From assembly GCA_963812945.1 (NCBI GenBank), contig CAWEXD010000008.1:1798001-1862000 (forward strand): a DNA stretch of 64,000 nt, read 5' to 3'. The translations under genes and the position numbers were made by a program. Under the pieces are notes generated by a model that saw nothing but the letters and a program-made list of their open reading frames with translations, had not been told where the DNA came from and searched no databases. Of this stretch, positions 25,041-34,347 are shown piece by piece; the stretch's first letter is position 1, and every line of letters begins with the position of its first letter. The DNA comes from DASRDR01 sp963812945 [NCBI: uncultured Candidatus Rokubacteria bacterium]. Its GTDB lineage: Bacteria; Methylomirabilota; Methylomirabilia; Rokubacteriales.

Positions 25041-25672
25041 CGGCGCACCGGGTACGTGAACGTCATGACCCGCTTGCCTCCCGGACGTCGCAGGCCAAAC
25101 TGCTTGGTCTGCGCCACGACGAGCGTGCCCGGGGGCAACAGGTAGAGATCCCGCAGCGTCTGCGCGACCACCGGAGTGATCGCCCCGTTGCCACCGTCGT
25201 CGTCCATCAGGCCGCCGTCGTCGGTGTGGGTCAGGAACCCGATCGCGTGCGCGGCTTCGTGGGTCACGGTCCGTACGCACCCCGCGCTCCGGTAGATCTT
25301 GGTGTTGACGTTGATGGTAGCGGCGGCGATGTTGTCTCCATCGAACAGGATGTCCGTGACACCGCAGACGTCCGGGTTGCTCAAGCCATCGCCGTACGTG
25401 ATGTTCGCGGCTCCGGCGCTACCGACGAAGGCGAACGTGACCACGCCCCCCGTCGCCCCCGTCCAGACGGCCACTTCGTTCATCCGCGCGACGCCGTTGC
25501 CCAGGAAGACCCGGATCGGGAGGTTCGGCCACCGGGATGTCCGACCCCCGTTGTCGAAGGCGTTGAACTCGAAAAGCGGCGCGTTCTTGGTCGCTCCGCT
25601 GTTGTCGTCGTCGTTGTCGCAGCCGACGAGCAGCACGAGGCTCAGCACGGCCCATCCGGCCCTTCCCCACAT
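25037..25672 (-). CDS. matrixin-like zinc metalloprotease lipoprotein
   Basis: The 211-residue protein has a lipoprotein signal ending LVLLVGC (Cys18). The zinc site is THEAAHAIGFLTHT, giving His138, Glu139 and His142, with a third His at 149. The third ligand is one residue later than in the classic HExxHxxGxxH metzincin motif. GGLMDDD downstream supplies a Met-turn. It would act on the periplasmic side of the outer membrane or at the cell surface. The start is the ATG at 25672, 12 bases after the glmM stop, so it belongs to the cdaA-ybbR-glmM operon. Confidence 0.7.
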   Translation of the reverse strand: MWGRAGWAVLSLVLLVGCDNDDDNSGATKNAPLFEFNAFDNGGRTSRWPNLPIRVFLGNGVARMNEVAVWTGATGGVVTFAFVGSAGAANITYGDGLSNPDVCGVTDILFDGDNIAAATINVNTKIYRSAGCVRTVTHEAAHAIGFLTHTDDGGLMDDDGGNGAITPVVAQTLRDLYLLPPGTLVVAQTKQFGLRRPGGKRVMTFTYPVRR

Positions 25673-25683
25673 CACTCGTCGGC

Positions 25684-27051
25684 TCAAGCCATCGCTCCGA
25701 TCTCCTCCTGGATGGCGGCGGCAATCTCGCGGGCCGCCGCCTCGATCGAGGTCTGTTCGTCCCCCTCCACCATTACACGCGCCAGGGATTCGGTCCCCGA
25801 GTACCGCACCACCAGCCGCGCGCGCCCGTCGAGCGTCCCCTCCCACCGCGCCAGCGTCTCCGCGACCCGGCGCAGCTCCCGAAGGGGAGGCATCGCCCGG
25901 ACCCGGACGTTCACCAGCACCTGGGGACACTTCTCGACCCGTCCGGCCAGCGCCGAGAGCGGCTCCCCCGCCTCGACGACGGCCCGGAGCAGCTGGACGG
26001 CAGTCAAGAGTCCGTCTCCGGTCCGGGCATGGTCGAGGAAGATCACGTGTCCCGACTGCTCGCCGCCGAGGTTCGCCCCACGCCGACGCATCTCCTCGAG
26101 GACGTAGCGGTCGCCCACGGCCACGCGGGCCATGCCGACGCCGAGCCCCGACAGGGCGCGCTCGAGCCCCAGGTTCGCCATCACCGTGGAGACCACCACC
26201 CCGCCGCGCAGGGCCCCTCGCGCGAGCAGCGCGCGCGCGCACACCGCGAGGACGTGATCGCCGTCCCGGACAGCCCCGGACTCGTCGACGACGATCAGAC
26301 GGTCACCGTCCCCGTCGAGCGCGAGACCGATCGCGCCGGGCGTCGCCCGCACGCGCGCCTGGAGCGCCGCCGGGTGGAGCGCGCCCCCGTCCCGGTTGAT
26401 GTTCACGCCGTTCGGCCGCGTGCCCAGCGTCAGGACCTCCGCCCCGAGTGACCGGAGGAGGCGCGGGCCGACGCGATGAGTCGCGCCGTTGGCGCAGTCG
26501 AGCACGATCCGCCAGCCTGCCAGGGTGAATCCAACCGGCAGGCTCGACCGGAGCCCATCGAGGTAGCGGCCCTCGGCGCCGGGCACCGGGCGCAGCCTTC
26601 CCAGGCCGGCTCCCGTCGGACGGGGCCCGTCCCAGCCGGACTCGAGCCGCCTCTCGGTCTCGTCCTCCCAGGCGTCGGGCAACTTGTCACCCTCGGCCGA
26701 GAAGAGCTTGATCCCGTTGTCCTCGAACGGGTTGTGGGACGCGGACAGGACCACCCCGCCGGCGGCGCCCAGCGCGGGCGTGAGGGCTGCGACCGCGGGC
26801 GTCGGGAGGACCCCGGCCACCAGGGCGTCCACGCCCACCGAGAGCACGCCGGCCACGAACGCCTGCTCGAGGAGCGGACCGGACACGCGGGTGTCCCGGG
26901 CGATCAGGAGCGCGGGACGCCGCCGGGTCGAGGGCCGGCCCTCGGTCAGACACGCCGCCGCGATCCGGCCCAGCCGGCACGTGAGCTCCGGGGTCAGCGG
27001 CGGGACGTTGGCCACCCCGCGAACTCCGTCGGTCCCGAAGAGCCGCCCCAC
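25684..27051 (-). CDS. glmM: phosphoglucosamine mutase
   Basis: The 455-residue enzyme converts glucosamine-6-phosphate to glucosamine-1-phosphate for peptidoglycan and lipid A precursors. The start MGRLFGTDGVRGVANVPPLT is family-typical. The phosphoserine loop is LSASHNPFEDNGIK (Ser105), the metal loop LALDGDGDRLIVVDE, the sugar loop GGEQSGHVIF and the phosphate loop VRYSGTE. It stops short of the lipoprotein gene by 11 bases and follows the ybbR-domain gene by four, completing the conserved cdaA-ybbR-glmM order. Confidence 0.95.
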   Translation of the reverse strand: MGRLFGTDGVRGVANVPPLTPELTCRLGRIAAACLTEGRPSTRRRPALLIARDTRVSGPLLEQAFVAGVLSVGVDALVAGVLPTPAVAALTPALGAAGGVVLSASHNPFEDNGIKLFSAEGDKLPDAWEDETERRLESGWDGPRPTGAGLGRLRPVPGAEGRYLDGLRSSLPVGFTLAGWRIVLDCANGATHRVGPRLLRSLGAEVLTLGTRPNGVNINRDGGALHPAALQARVRATPGAIGLALDGDGDRLIVVDESGAVRDGDHVLAVCARALLARGALRGGVVVSTVMANLGLERALSGLGVGMARVAVGDRYVLEEMRRRGANLGGEQSGHVIFLDHARTGDGLLTAVQLLRAVVEAGEPLSALAGRVEKCPQVLVNVRVRAMPPLRELRRVAETLARWEGTLDGRARLVVRYSGTESLARVMVEGDEQTSIEAAAREIAAAIQEEIGAMA

Positions 27052-27055
27052 GTCC

Positions 27056-27430
27056 CTACCGGGCCTCCAGCACGCCCCGCACCTCGCTGGGCGTCACCCG
27101 CACCACCCGCACCCCCCGCGGGGCCGACACGCTCTCCGGCTTGATGCGGGCCACGAATCGGCCGGTCGGAACGTCCTTGAGGCTCACCTCCGCCCGGAAG
27201 TCCTCCTCGTGGAGGCGGCGCAGGAGGCTGTCTCGGCCCTCGACGCGGACGACCACCGTATCGACGCCGAGCGAGGTCACCTGCACGCCGGGGGCCGGGT
27301 CGACCAGCTTGAGCGGCACGGTGAAGACAGCCTCCGTCCGCTCCTCCGTCGCCACGAACATCCAGAGACCGATCGCGAAGGCGATCGACGCGAGCTTGAG
27401 GGGCCAGTTCTCGACGAGGAGGGTCCGCAT
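27056..27430 (-). CDS. YbbR-domain protein (CdaR-like)
   Basis: The 124-residue protein has one N-terminal transmembrane helix (LKLASIAFAIGLWMFVATEE) and a single YbbR-like beta domain (VPLKLVDPAPGVQVTSLGVD, then VRVEGRDSLLRR). CdaR of Firmicutes carries several such domains and modulates the diadenylate cyclase; this one is much shorter. It sits between cdaA and glmM, the usual place of the regulator. A regulatory role is inferred from context. Confidence 0.75.
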   Translation of the reverse strand: MRTLLVENWPLKLASIAFAIGLWMFVATEERTEAVFTVPLKLVDPAPGVQVTSLGVDTVVVRVEGRDSLLRRLHEEDFRAEVSLKDVPTGRFVARIKPESVSAPRGVRVVRVTPSEVRGVLEAR

Positions 27431-27472
27431 CGCGATAACAGGGCTACCCGCAATCCGCAGGAGTCGATCGGA

Positions 27473-27490
27473 CGGCCTTCGGCCTGTGGC
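27473..27490. repeat. dispersed GGCCTTCGGCC palindrome copy
   Basis: ACGGCCTTCGGCCTGTGGC is the reverse complement of the CCACAGGCCGAAGGCCGT unit repeated at 61132-61190. It lies at the end of cdaA, just after its stop region, in the cdaA-ybbR gap. Confidence 0.5.
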
Positions 27491-28324
27491 TCACGCCTTG
27501 CTCCGGGCCGTGAAGCGGCGCACCCCGGCAAGCAGGGACCGGCTCCGGCTGGGGGACGCCTCGGAGGCGCCGAGCAGCGCGGCCAGTCGTTCCCCGAGCC
27601 GATCGGTGTCGAGGCCACGCTCGACGACGCCGTCCACCGCGAGCGAGATCACGCCCGTCTCCTCGGAGACCACGATGACCACTGCATCGGTCTCCTCGGA
27701 CAGACCCACGGCGGCGCGGTGGCGCGTGCCGAGCGTGCGGGAGAGGCCGAGGTTGCGGGAGAGGGGCAGGAAGCAACCGGCCGCGGTGATCCGGTCGCCC
27801 TGGATGAGCGCGGCGCCGTCGTGGAGCGCCGAACCGGGCTGGAACAGGCTGCCGAGCAGCTCGGCCGACACGATCGCCTCCATCGGCACGCCCAGCTCGG
27901 CATAGGCACGCAGGCCCACCTGCCGCTCGACGCCGATCAGGGCCCCGATCCGCTTCACCGCCAGCGCCTCCACTGCCCGCACGATCTCCTCGAGAACCTG
28001 GCGGCGCTCGGCGGATCCCTCCCCGACCAGACGCTGGAGCACGCGGCTCCGGCCCGCCTCCGCGAGCGTCCGGCGGAGCTCCGGCTGGAAGAGGACGATG
28101 AGGGCCAGCACCCAGAACGCCCAGAAGTTCTCGAGCACGAAGGACAGGCTCCGGAGGTCGGCTTGCCGGGACACGAGCTGGGCAATCATCAGGAGCCCGA
28201 GGCCGGCCAGCATCTGGATCGCGACCGTGCCCCGGAAGATGAGCAGGACGCGGTAGAGCACGAAGGCGACGATGGCGATGTCCACCAGGTCGCGGATGCG
28301 GAGGCCAGCCAGCCAGCTGGACAT
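27491..28324 (-). CDS. cdaA: diadenylate cyclase CdaA
   Basis: The 277-residue membrane enzyme makes c-di-AMP from two ATP. Three N-terminal hydrophobic segments (IVAFVLYRVLLIF, IQMLAGLGLLMIAQLV, FWVLALIVLF) precede the DAC domain. That domain carries the catalytic motif SALHDGAAL (DGA at 169-171) and the partner motif GTRHRAAVG (RHR at 201-203). It is followed by ybbR and glmM, as in Firmicutes, so c-di-AMP signalling and cell-wall precursor synthesis are linked here as well. The folP stop is 19 bases upstream. Confidence 0.92.
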   Translation of the reverse strand: MSSWLAGLRIRDLVDIAIVAFVLYRVLLIFRGTVAIQMLAGLGLLMIAQLVSRQADLRSLSFVLENFWAFWVLALIVLFQPELRRTLAEAGRSRVLQRLVGEGSAERRQVLEEIVRAVEALAVKRIGALIGVERQVGLRAYAELGVPMEAIVSAELLGSLFQPGSALHDGAALIQGDRITAAGCFLPLSRNLGLSRTLGTRHRAAVGLSEETDAVVIVVSEETGVISLAVDGVVERGLDTDRLGERLAALLGASEASPSRSRSLLAGVRRFTARSKA

Positions 28325-28342
28325 CGGTCGCTCAGACCTCGC

Positions 28343-29209
28343 TCACGGTGGGCTCGATCCCGGGACCGAGTCCCGGATGGCCTCGGCCACGCGGACCGCG
28401 CGCCGCACCGCGGCGACGTCGTGGACCCGCACGATGTGAGCGCCCGCGGCCACCGCCATCACGCACGCCGCCAGCGTGCCCTCGAGCCGGTCGGCCGGCG
28501 GCAGGTCGCCGAGGAGAGCCCCGATGAAGCTCTTCCGCGACGGCCCGACCAGGATGGGCCGGCCGATCGTCCGGAAGGCGTCGAGCCGCTTGATGAGGGT
28601 GAGATTGTGGCCGACCGTCTTGCCGAAGCCGATGCCGGGATCGATGCACACCGCCTCGGACGGCATGCCGGCGGCTTCCGCGGCGGCGACCGCCGTCTCG
28701 AGGCCGGCCCGCACCTCGCCAAGGAGGTCGTCGTACCGCGGGTCGGTCTGCATGGTGCGAGGCGTCCCCTGCATGTGCATGACCGTGAGCGCGGCGCCGT
28801 GAGCCGCGCACACCTCGGCCAGCCGGGGGCCGCCGGCCAGGCCGGTCACGTCGTTCACCATGTGCGCGCCGAGCGCCAGCGCGGCCTCGGCGACCTCCGG
28901 CTTCGAGGTGTCCACCGACACCGGGCACGGCGGACCGTCGAGGAGCCGCTCCAGCACCGGGACCAGGCGCGCGCGCTCGTCGCTGGCCGACACCGCCGGC
29001 GCGCCCGGCCTGGTGGACTCCCCGCCAACGTCGAGGAGATCGGCGCCCTCGGCGGCGAGCGCCCGCGCGTGACGCACGGCCGCCTGCGGGTCGAGGTACC
29101 GGCCACCGTCGGCGAACGAATCGGGCGTCACGTTCACGATCCCCATGATGAGGGCTCGGGGGCGTCCCGAATCCCACTTGAACTCGGCTCCGCGCATGCG
29201 GAGCTTCAC
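28343..29209 (-). CDS. folP: dihydropteroate synthase
   Basis: The 288-residue TIM-barrel enzyme joins dihydropterin pyrophosphate and p-aminobenzoate in folate synthesis, the sulfonamide target. It has GIVNVTPDSFADGGR (loop 1), LDVGGESTRPGA (loop 2), VSVDTSKPEV, VNDVTGLAGG, GIGFGKTVGHN and VGPSRKSFIG. The start is GTG at 29209; an ATG four codons in is possible. It is located between ftsH and cdaA. Confidence 0.93.
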   Translation of the reverse strand: MKLRMRGAEFKWDSGRPRALIMGIVNVTPDSFADGGRYLDPQAAVRHARALAAEGADLLDVGGESTRPGAPAVSASDERARLVPVLERLLDGPPCPVSVDTSKPEVAEAALALGAHMVNDVTGLAGGPRLAEVCAAHGAALTVMHMQGTPRTMQTDPRYDDLLGEVRAGLETAVAAAEAAGMPSEAVCIDPGIGFGKTVGHNLTLIKRLDAFRTIGRPILVGPSRKSFIGALLGDLPPADRLEGTLAACVMAVAAGAHIVRVHDVAAVRRAVRVAEAIRDSVPGSSPP

Positions 29210-29278
29210 CGCCAGTCCTCCGGGGCGGCCCAGCCCGGCGAAACCGCCTCGCCGAGGGGCGATCCCCCGGAGCAGGCG

Positions 29279-31099
29279 CTACGCCGGGACGCCTTCGAGC
29301 GCGCCGTGCGACCCGACGGCGAGGACACGCGCGATCTCCTCGGCGTCGAGCGACTCGTGCTCCAGGAGCGCCTTGGCCAGGCGGTGGAGCCTCCCGATCT
29401 GCTCCTCGAGGATGGAGCGCGCCCGGGCCGCGCTGTCGAGGACGATCTGCTTGACCTCGGCGTCGATGAGGACCGCCGTCTCCTCGCTGTAGTCCTGCTG
29501 GCGAGCGACCTCGCGGCCGAGGAAGATGTGCTCTTCCCGCTTGCCGAAGGTCAGGGGGCCGAGCTTCTCGGACATGCCCCACTCGCAGACCATCTTCCGC
29601 GCCATCTCGGTGGCCTTCTCGAGGTCGTCCCCGGCCCCGGTGGTCTGCTGCTGGAGCACCATCTCCTCGGCCGCGCGCCCGCCGAGCAGGATGGTGATGC
29701 GGTTCATGAGGTAGTCGCGGGAGTAGTTGTACTTGTCGTCGGCCGGAAGCTGCTGCGTCAGCCCGAGCGCCCGGCCGCGCGGGATGATCGTGACCTTGTG
29801 GACGGGGTCGGCCCCGGGCAACGTGTGGGCGACGAGCGTGTGCCCGGCCTCGTGGTAGGCGATCGTCCGCTTCTCCTCCTCGCTGATGATCATGCTCCGG
29901 CGCTCGACGCCCATGAGCACCTTGTCCTTCGCGTTCTCGAAGTCGATCATCTCGACGAGCTTCTTGGAGTGGCGCGCCGCGAGCAGGGCCGCTTCGTTGA
30001 CGAGGTTGGCCAGGTCGGCGCCGGAGAACCCGGGCGTCCCCCGGGCAAGGACCTTCAGGTCGACGTCCGGGCCGAGCGGGATCCGGCGGGCGTGGACGCG
30101 CAGGATCTCCTCCCGCCCCTTGACGTCCGGGCGCGGCACCACCACCTGCCGGTCGAAGCGTCCGGGCCGGAGGAGCGCCGGGTCGAGGACGTCGGGCCGG
30201 TTGGTCGCCGCGATCAAGATCACGCCCTCGTTCGTCTCGAAGCCGTCCATCTCCACGAGGAGCTGGTTCAGCGTCTGCTCGCGCTCGTCGTGGCCGCCGC
30301 CGAGCCCCGCTCCGCGGTGGCGCCCGACCGCGTCGATCTCGTCCATGAAGATGATGCAGGGCGCGTGCTTCTTGCCCTGCTCGAAGAGGTCCCGCACGCG
30401 CGAGGCGCCCACGCCCACGAACATCTCCACGAAGTCGGAGCCCGAGATCGAGAAGAACGGGACGTTCGCCTCGCCGGCGATCGCCTTCGCGAGGAGGGTC
30501 TTGCCCGTCCCCGGGGGGCCGACCAGGAGCACGCCCTTCGGAATCTTCCCGCCGAGCTTCTGGAACCTCTGCGGGTCCTTGAGGAACTCGATGATCTCGC
30601 GGAGCTCCTCCTTGGCCTCGTCCACGCCCGCCACGTCGGAGAACGTGATCTTGTTGTGCTTCTCGGAGATCAGCCGGGCGCGCGCCTTGCCGAAGGAGAG
30701 CGCCTTCGCGCCGCCACCCTGCATCTGGCGCATGAAAAAGATCCACACGCCGATGAAGAGGATCATCGGGAACCACGAGATGAGGGCCGACATGTACCAG
30801 GGGTTCTGGTCCAAGGGCTTCACGCTGATGCGCACGCCCTTGTCCCGGAGCGACTTCACAAAGTCGGGCGAGTCGACGACGTACGTCCGGAACTCACCGC
30901 CGTCCTTGAGCTTTCCGGTCACGAGGTTGCCCCGGATCGTGACGGACTCGACCCGGCCGACCTCCACGTTCTTCAGGAAGTCGGAGTAGTTCGGCTCGAA
31001 GCTGGGCTTCTCCGACAGCCCCCCGAACACGTTGAAGAGGAGGACGACGACGAGCCCGATCACCATCCAGAGGGCCAGGTTCTTGTAGAACGGGTTCAT
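29279..31099 (-). CDS. ftsH: ATP-dependent zinc metalloprotease FtsH
   Basis: The 606-residue inner-membrane protease degrades misfolded membrane proteins and short-lived regulators. Two transmembrane helices (around 9-27 and 103-123) flank a periplasmic domain. The AAA module has GPPGTGKT (194-201), [10 protein letters not shown] and the arginine-finger region RPGRFDR. The protease domain has HEAGH (416-420) with the downstream acidic ligand in the [12 protein letters not shown] region. The start [12 protein letters not shown] is typical; a longer in-frame extension upstream reads as noise. A TATACT box lies 70 bases upstream. Confidence 0.97.
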   Translation of the reverse strand: MNPFYKNLALWMVIGLVVVLLFNVFGGLSEKPSFEPNYSDFLKNVEVGRVESVTIRGNLVTGKLKDGGEFRTYVVDSPDFVKSLRDKGVRISVKPLDQNPWYMSALISWFPMILFIGVWIFFMRQMQGGGAKALSFGKARARLISEKHNKITFSDVAGVDEAKEELREIIEFLKDPQRFQKLGGKIPKGVLLVGPPGTGKTLLAKAIAGEANVPFFSISGSDFVEMFVGVGASRVRDLFEQGKKHAPCIIFMDEIDAVGRHRGAGLGGGHDEREQTLNQLLVEMDGFETNEGVILIAATNRPDVLDPALLRPGRFDRQVVVPRPDVKGREEILRVHARRIPLGPDVDLKVLARGTPGFSGADLANLVNEAALLAARHSKKLVEMIDFENAKDKVLMGVERRSMIISEEEKRTIAYHEAGHTLVAHTLPGADPVHKVTIIPRGRALGLTQQLPADDKYNYSRDYLMNRITILLGGRAAEEMVLQQQTTGAGDDLEKATEMARKMVCEWGMSEKLGPLTFGKREEHIFLGREVARQQDYSEETAVLIDAEVKQIVLDSAARARSILEEQIGRLHRLAKALLEHESLDAEEIARVLAVGSHGALEGVPA

Positions 31100-31169
31100 C
31101 CCCTGTCCGTCCCCCTCCTCCCGATCACGCTGAGTCACGATGAGCCGCAAACCTGCGCGGCGTATCGGC

Positions 31170-31175
31170 AGTATA
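31170..31175 (-). promoter_or_regulatory. candidate -10 box for the ftsH operon
   Basis: Read leftward, TATACT lies in GTGTGCTATACTGCC about 70 bases before the ftsH ATG. A recognisable -35 is missing (GCC-rich at the expected place), so only the -10 is supported. Confidence 0.35.
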
Positions 31176-31200
31176 GCACACGCTCCGAAGGCGACGGGGC

Positions 31201-31235
31201 GGGGTCTGGCCTTGAGTTCCAGACACTTGCCAGAC
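31201..31235 (+). repeat. degenerate half of the GGGGTCAGACTTTGACTTC palindromic element
   Basis: GGGGTCTGGCCTTGAGTTCC then AGACA matches the left arm of the elements at 39385 and 50042 in about 21 of 25 positions. No complementary right arm is found nearby, so it is a decayed or solo half. It lies between hpt and ftsH, just upstream of the candidate ftsH -10 box. Confidence 0.5.
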
Positions 31236-31312
31236 ACTCGGCCGACGCTTGGCCCGCCCGCTGGATGACGTTCGGCAGCCGTAGAATGGGCAAGGCTCGA
31301 CCCCAGGATGGC

Positions 31313-31855
31313 TCAGGCCGGATCGGGCGCGGGCGCGTCCAGGACCGCCACGTACGTCAGGTTTCGGTAGAGCCCGGCGTAGTCGAGCCCGTACCCGACC
31401 ACGAACTCGTCGGGGATGGTGAACCCGACGTAGTCGAGCGACACCGGCACCTCCCGCCGCGCCTCCTTGTCGAGGAGCACGCACACCCGGACGCTCGCCG
31501 GCTGGCGAGTCTCCAGGTTCCGCAGGAGGTAGGCCAGGGTCCGACCGGTGTCCACGATGTCCTCGACGATCAGGACTTCCCGGCCATCGATCGGCATCGA
31601 CAGATCCTTGGTCAGCTCCACGACCCCGGAGGAGCGCGTCGACGCCCCGTACGACGAGAGCGCGATGAAGTCGCACTCGCAGGGAGCCTCGATTGCCCGC
31701 ATCAGATCGGCGAGGAAGACAACCGCGCCCTTGAGCACCCCGACCAGCACCGGCGTCCGCCCGGCATAGTCGGCGCGGATCCGGCGACCCAGCTCGGTGA
31801 CGCGCGCGGTGAGGTCCTCGGTGGGAATGAGGATGCGCTTGATCCCCGACGGCAC
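31313..31855 (-). CDS. hpt: hypoxanthine phosphoribosyltransferase
   Basis: The 180-residue purine-salvage enzyme makes IMP/GMP from hypoxanthine or guanine and PRPP. The PRPP loop is VLIVEDIVDTGRTLAYLL, and VLVGVLKGAVVFLADLMR and LDYVGFTIPDEFVVGYGLDY are family blocks. It lies just upstream of ftsH, the arrangement seen in many bacteria, though the usual tilS is absent. It begins six bases after the SPOR gene stop, so it probably belongs to the argS transcript. Confidence 0.92.
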   Translation of the reverse strand: MPSGIKRILIPTEDLTARVTELGRRIRADYAGRTPVLVGVLKGAVVFLADLMRAIEAPCECDFIALSSYGASTRSSGVVELTKDLSMPIDGREVLIVEDIVDTGRTLAYLLRNLETRQPASVRVCVLLDKEARREVPVSLDYVGFTIPDEFVVGYGLDYAGLYRNLTYVAVLDAPAPDPA

Positions 31856-31861
31856 GCCGCC

Positions 31862-32644
31862 CTACCGGGTGCGCGAGGACGTTACCAGGGGATTCAGCCC
31901 GCGCTCGGTCCGGAGCTCCGACGCGACGCGCTCGGCGTCGTTCCGGCTGGCATAGGCCCCGACCCGCACCCGGTAGCGCGGGCGCCCGTCCTCCGTGATC
32001 GAGGGGAAGACGTGGGCATCGAAGCCACGCGCCGCCAGCCGGGACCTGAGCTCTTCGGCCAGCGCTCGGCTCCGGTACGCGCTGACCTGGACGGTCCATG
32101 CGTCCCCATCCCCGCCGGGACCCGGCCCAGAGACCTGCGCCGGAGCCGGCCGCGCCGACGGCGACGCCGGCGCTCTCGTCGCCCGGATGGGGCGAGGACC
32201 GGCGACCTGCTCCGGAGCCTTCGAAGCTCGCCGCTCCGGTGCCGCTCGGGGCGGCTCCGGGGTGGGATCGACCGGGGCGGCCAAGACGGGCGCTGCCGGC
32301 TCCTCCTTCGGGATGAGGCGCTCCTCGATCGTCGGTTTCCCGGCCTGAGGCAGGTCGGACGTCGGCGCGGTCAGCGTTCGATAGAAGGTGACCTTCTCCT
32401 CCGCACGAGTCGCGGCCGTCTTGACGGGGCCCTCGGTCCGGAGACCGCCGGCGTCGCCGCGTGAGTCCGGCACGACCTCGACCCGGGCCGTGCTCTTCCC
32501 CCGGGTCATCTCGCGCCCCACGAGGACGCCACCCGCGAAGACGAGACCGGTGATCAGGCAGAAGACCGCGCCGATGATGACGAGCTCACGCGTCCCGAAC
32601 CGGAACTCGTGGCGCGCGCGGCCCAGCCGGCGAGTCGCGATCAT
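31862..32644 (-). CDS. SPOR-domain membrane protein
   Basis: The 260-residue protein has an N-terminal transmembrane helix (ELVIIGAVFCLITGLVFAGG), a Pro/Ala-rich linker (about 90-170) and a C-terminal SPOR domain (WTVQVSAYRSRALAEELRSR, then RYRVRVGAYASRNDAERVAS). SPOR domains bind denuded glycan strands at the septum, so a role in division or envelope maintenance is likely. It follows argS by 10 bases. Confidence 0.85.
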   Translation of the reverse strand: MIATRRLGRARHEFRFGTRELVIIGAVFCLITGLVFAGGVLVGREMTRGKSTARVEVVPDSRGDAGGLRTEGPVKTAATRAEEKVTFYRTLTAPTSDLPQAGKPTIEERLIPKEEPAAPVLAAPVDPTPEPPRAAPERRASKAPEQVAGPRPIRATRAPASPSARPAPAQVSGPGPGGDGDAWTVQVSAYRSRALAEELRSRLAARGFDAHVFPSITEDGRPRYRVRVGAYASRNDAERVASELRTERGLNPLVTSSRTR

Positions 32645-32654
32645 GCCCGACGCC

Positions 32655-34337
32655 TCACATGGACTCCGGCGCGGAGATGCCCAGGAGGCCGAGCCCGTTC
32701 CGGATGACCTGGGCGATCCCTCGCGCGAGCCCGAGCCGGGCGCCAGTCAGCGCCGGCTCCTCGGGCCGCACGATCCGCATCGCGGGCGTGTGGGTGCCGA
32801 GATGATGGTAGGCGTGAAGCTGCGCGGCCAGGTCGTATAGGTAGACGGCGACCCGGTGCGGCTCGAGGGCTCGCGCGGCCCCCGCAACCGTGGGCGGGAA
32901 GCGCAGGAGCGTCTTGACCAGACCGAGCTCCTCGGGCGCCACGAGCGGCGCCAGGTCGGCCTCGCTCCACGCGGTGGGGACGGCCACGCCACGCTCCCGC
33001 GCGTGGTTGAAGACGCTCGCGACCCGCGCGTGGGCGTACTGGACGTAGAACACGGGGTTCTTCTGCCAGTCCTGCTCCATGGCGGCATCGAGGTCGAAGT
33101 TGAGGTGGCTCTCCGGGCTCCGCGTCACCATGAACCAGCGGAACACGTCCGCGCTCCCGACCTGGTCGAGGAGGTCGTCGACCGTGACGTAGGTCGCCCG
33201 GCGCGTGGACATCTTCACCTCCACACCCCCGCGCATGATGGTCACGAACTGGTGGATCAGGTAGCGGATCCGGTCGGCCGGCAATCCGAGCGCTCCGACG
33301 GCCGCGATGACGTCCTTCCCCTCCTCGATGTGGTCCGCGCCCTGCACGTTCAGGATCCGGTCGAAGCCGCGGGCGAGCTTTTCCCGGTGATACGCGATGT
33401 CCGGCAGCCGGTAGGTCGGCTCACCGGACGACTTCACCAGGACCCGGTCCTGGGGCCGGCCGATCTCGGAGAAGCGAAGCCAGACGGCCCCGTCCTTCTC
33501 GTAGACCAGCCTTGCGTCCCGGAGCGCCCCGAGGGTCGCCTCGACCTTCCCCTCGGTGTAGAGCGCGGCCTCGTTCGAGTAGACGTCGAAGTGGATGCTC
33601 AGCCGATCGAGCGTGCGGCGGATGTCCGCGAAGATGGCCTCCTCGGCAGTCTGCCGGAAGATGCCCTCGGGCTGCTCGCCCGAGAGCGCCTCCCCGTGCC
33701 GGGCCAGGAGCCCCGCGGCGATCTCTCGGATGTAGTCTCCCTGGTAGCCGTCCTCCGGGAGGGTCGCGGGCCGACCCAGGAGCTCCTCGTACCGCGCGCG
33801 GACCGACTCGCCGAGGATGCGCATCTGCCGGCCCGCGTTGTTGAAGTAGTACTCGCGGATCGTCTCGTAACCCACTGCCTGGAAAAGCCGGGCCACGCTG
33901 TCCCCGAGGATCGCCTGCCGCCCGTGACCGACCGTCAGCGGGCCGGTCGGGTTCGCGCTGACGAACTCCACCATCGCCCGCTGTCCGGCTCCCTCGGTCG
34001 TGGCGCCAAAGCGCGGACCCTCGGCCAGGAGCGCCGACAGCCCTGCCCGGCAATACGCGGGAGCCAGGAAAACGTTGAGGAATCCGGGGCCCGCGACCTC
34101 CGCTCGCTCGATCTCGGCGACCTCCGGCAGGTGGGCAAGGATCGCTTCCGCGACCTGGCGCGGGGCGCGCCGGTGGGCCTTGCCGAGCTGCATCGCGACG
34201 TTCGTCGCGTAGTCCCCGTGGGAGGAATCGCGGGGAACCTCCCAGGCGACCTCCGAGGGAGGCACGGCGGCAAGCCCGGCCCGCCCCAGAGCGTCCAGGA
34301 TCGCCCCGGACAGGACGGCGGTGACGTCATCGGCCAT
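32655..34337 (-). CDS. argS: arginyl-tRNA synthetase
   Basis: The 560-residue class I synthetase charges tRNA-Arg. The N-terminal additional domain is followed by the HIGH-like motif SANPTGPLTVGHGR and the KMSKS-like VEVKMSTRRATYVT, with YYFNNAGRQMRILGES between. The C-terminus ends in LGLLGISAPESM, the typical DALRG-type anticodon domain. ATG 34337 is chosen; a candidate promoter lies directly upstream, which leaves an in-frame extension to 34364 unlikely. It starts an argS-SPOR-hpt group. Confidence 0.95.
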   Translation of the reverse strand: MADDVTAVLSGAILDALGRAGLAAVPPSEVAWEVPRDSSHGDYATNVAMQLGKAHRRAPRQVAEAILAHLPEVAEIERAEVAGPGFLNVFLAPAYCRAGLSALLAEGPRFGATTEGAGQRAMVEFVSANPTGPLTVGHGRQAILGDSVARLFQAVGYETIREYYFNNAGRQMRILGESVRARYEELLGRPATLPEDGYQGDYIREIAAGLLARHGEALSGEQPEGIFRQTAEEAIFADIRRTLDRLSIHFDVYSNEAALYTEGKVEATLGALRDARLVYEKDGAVWLRFSEIGRPQDRVLVKSSGEPTYRLPDIAYHREKLARGFDRILNVQGADHIEEGKDVIAAVGALGLPADRIRYLIHQFVTIMRGGVEVKMSTRRATYVTVDDLLDQVGSADVFRWFMVTRSPESHLNFDLDAAMEQDWQKNPVFYVQYAHARVASVFNHARERGVAVPTAWSEADLAPLVAPEELGLVKTLLRFPPTVAGAARALEPHRVAVYLYDLAAQLHAYHHLGTHTPAMRIVRPEEPALTGARLGLARGIAQVIRNGLGLLGISAPESM

Positions 34338-34347
34338 AGCGGCGTCC

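Noticed and set aside
25037-26242. A longer start for the metalloprotease-like lipoprotein
   Set aside because: The in-frame extension lies inside glmM and destroys the lipoprotein signal.
26684-32464. A 1926-codon open frame on the + strand
   Set aside because: It runs antisense through glmM, ybbR, cdaA, folP, ftsH, hpt and the SPOR gene. Its composition (His/Arg/Asp/Glu runs) is the shadow of GC-rich genes, and no domain is seen.
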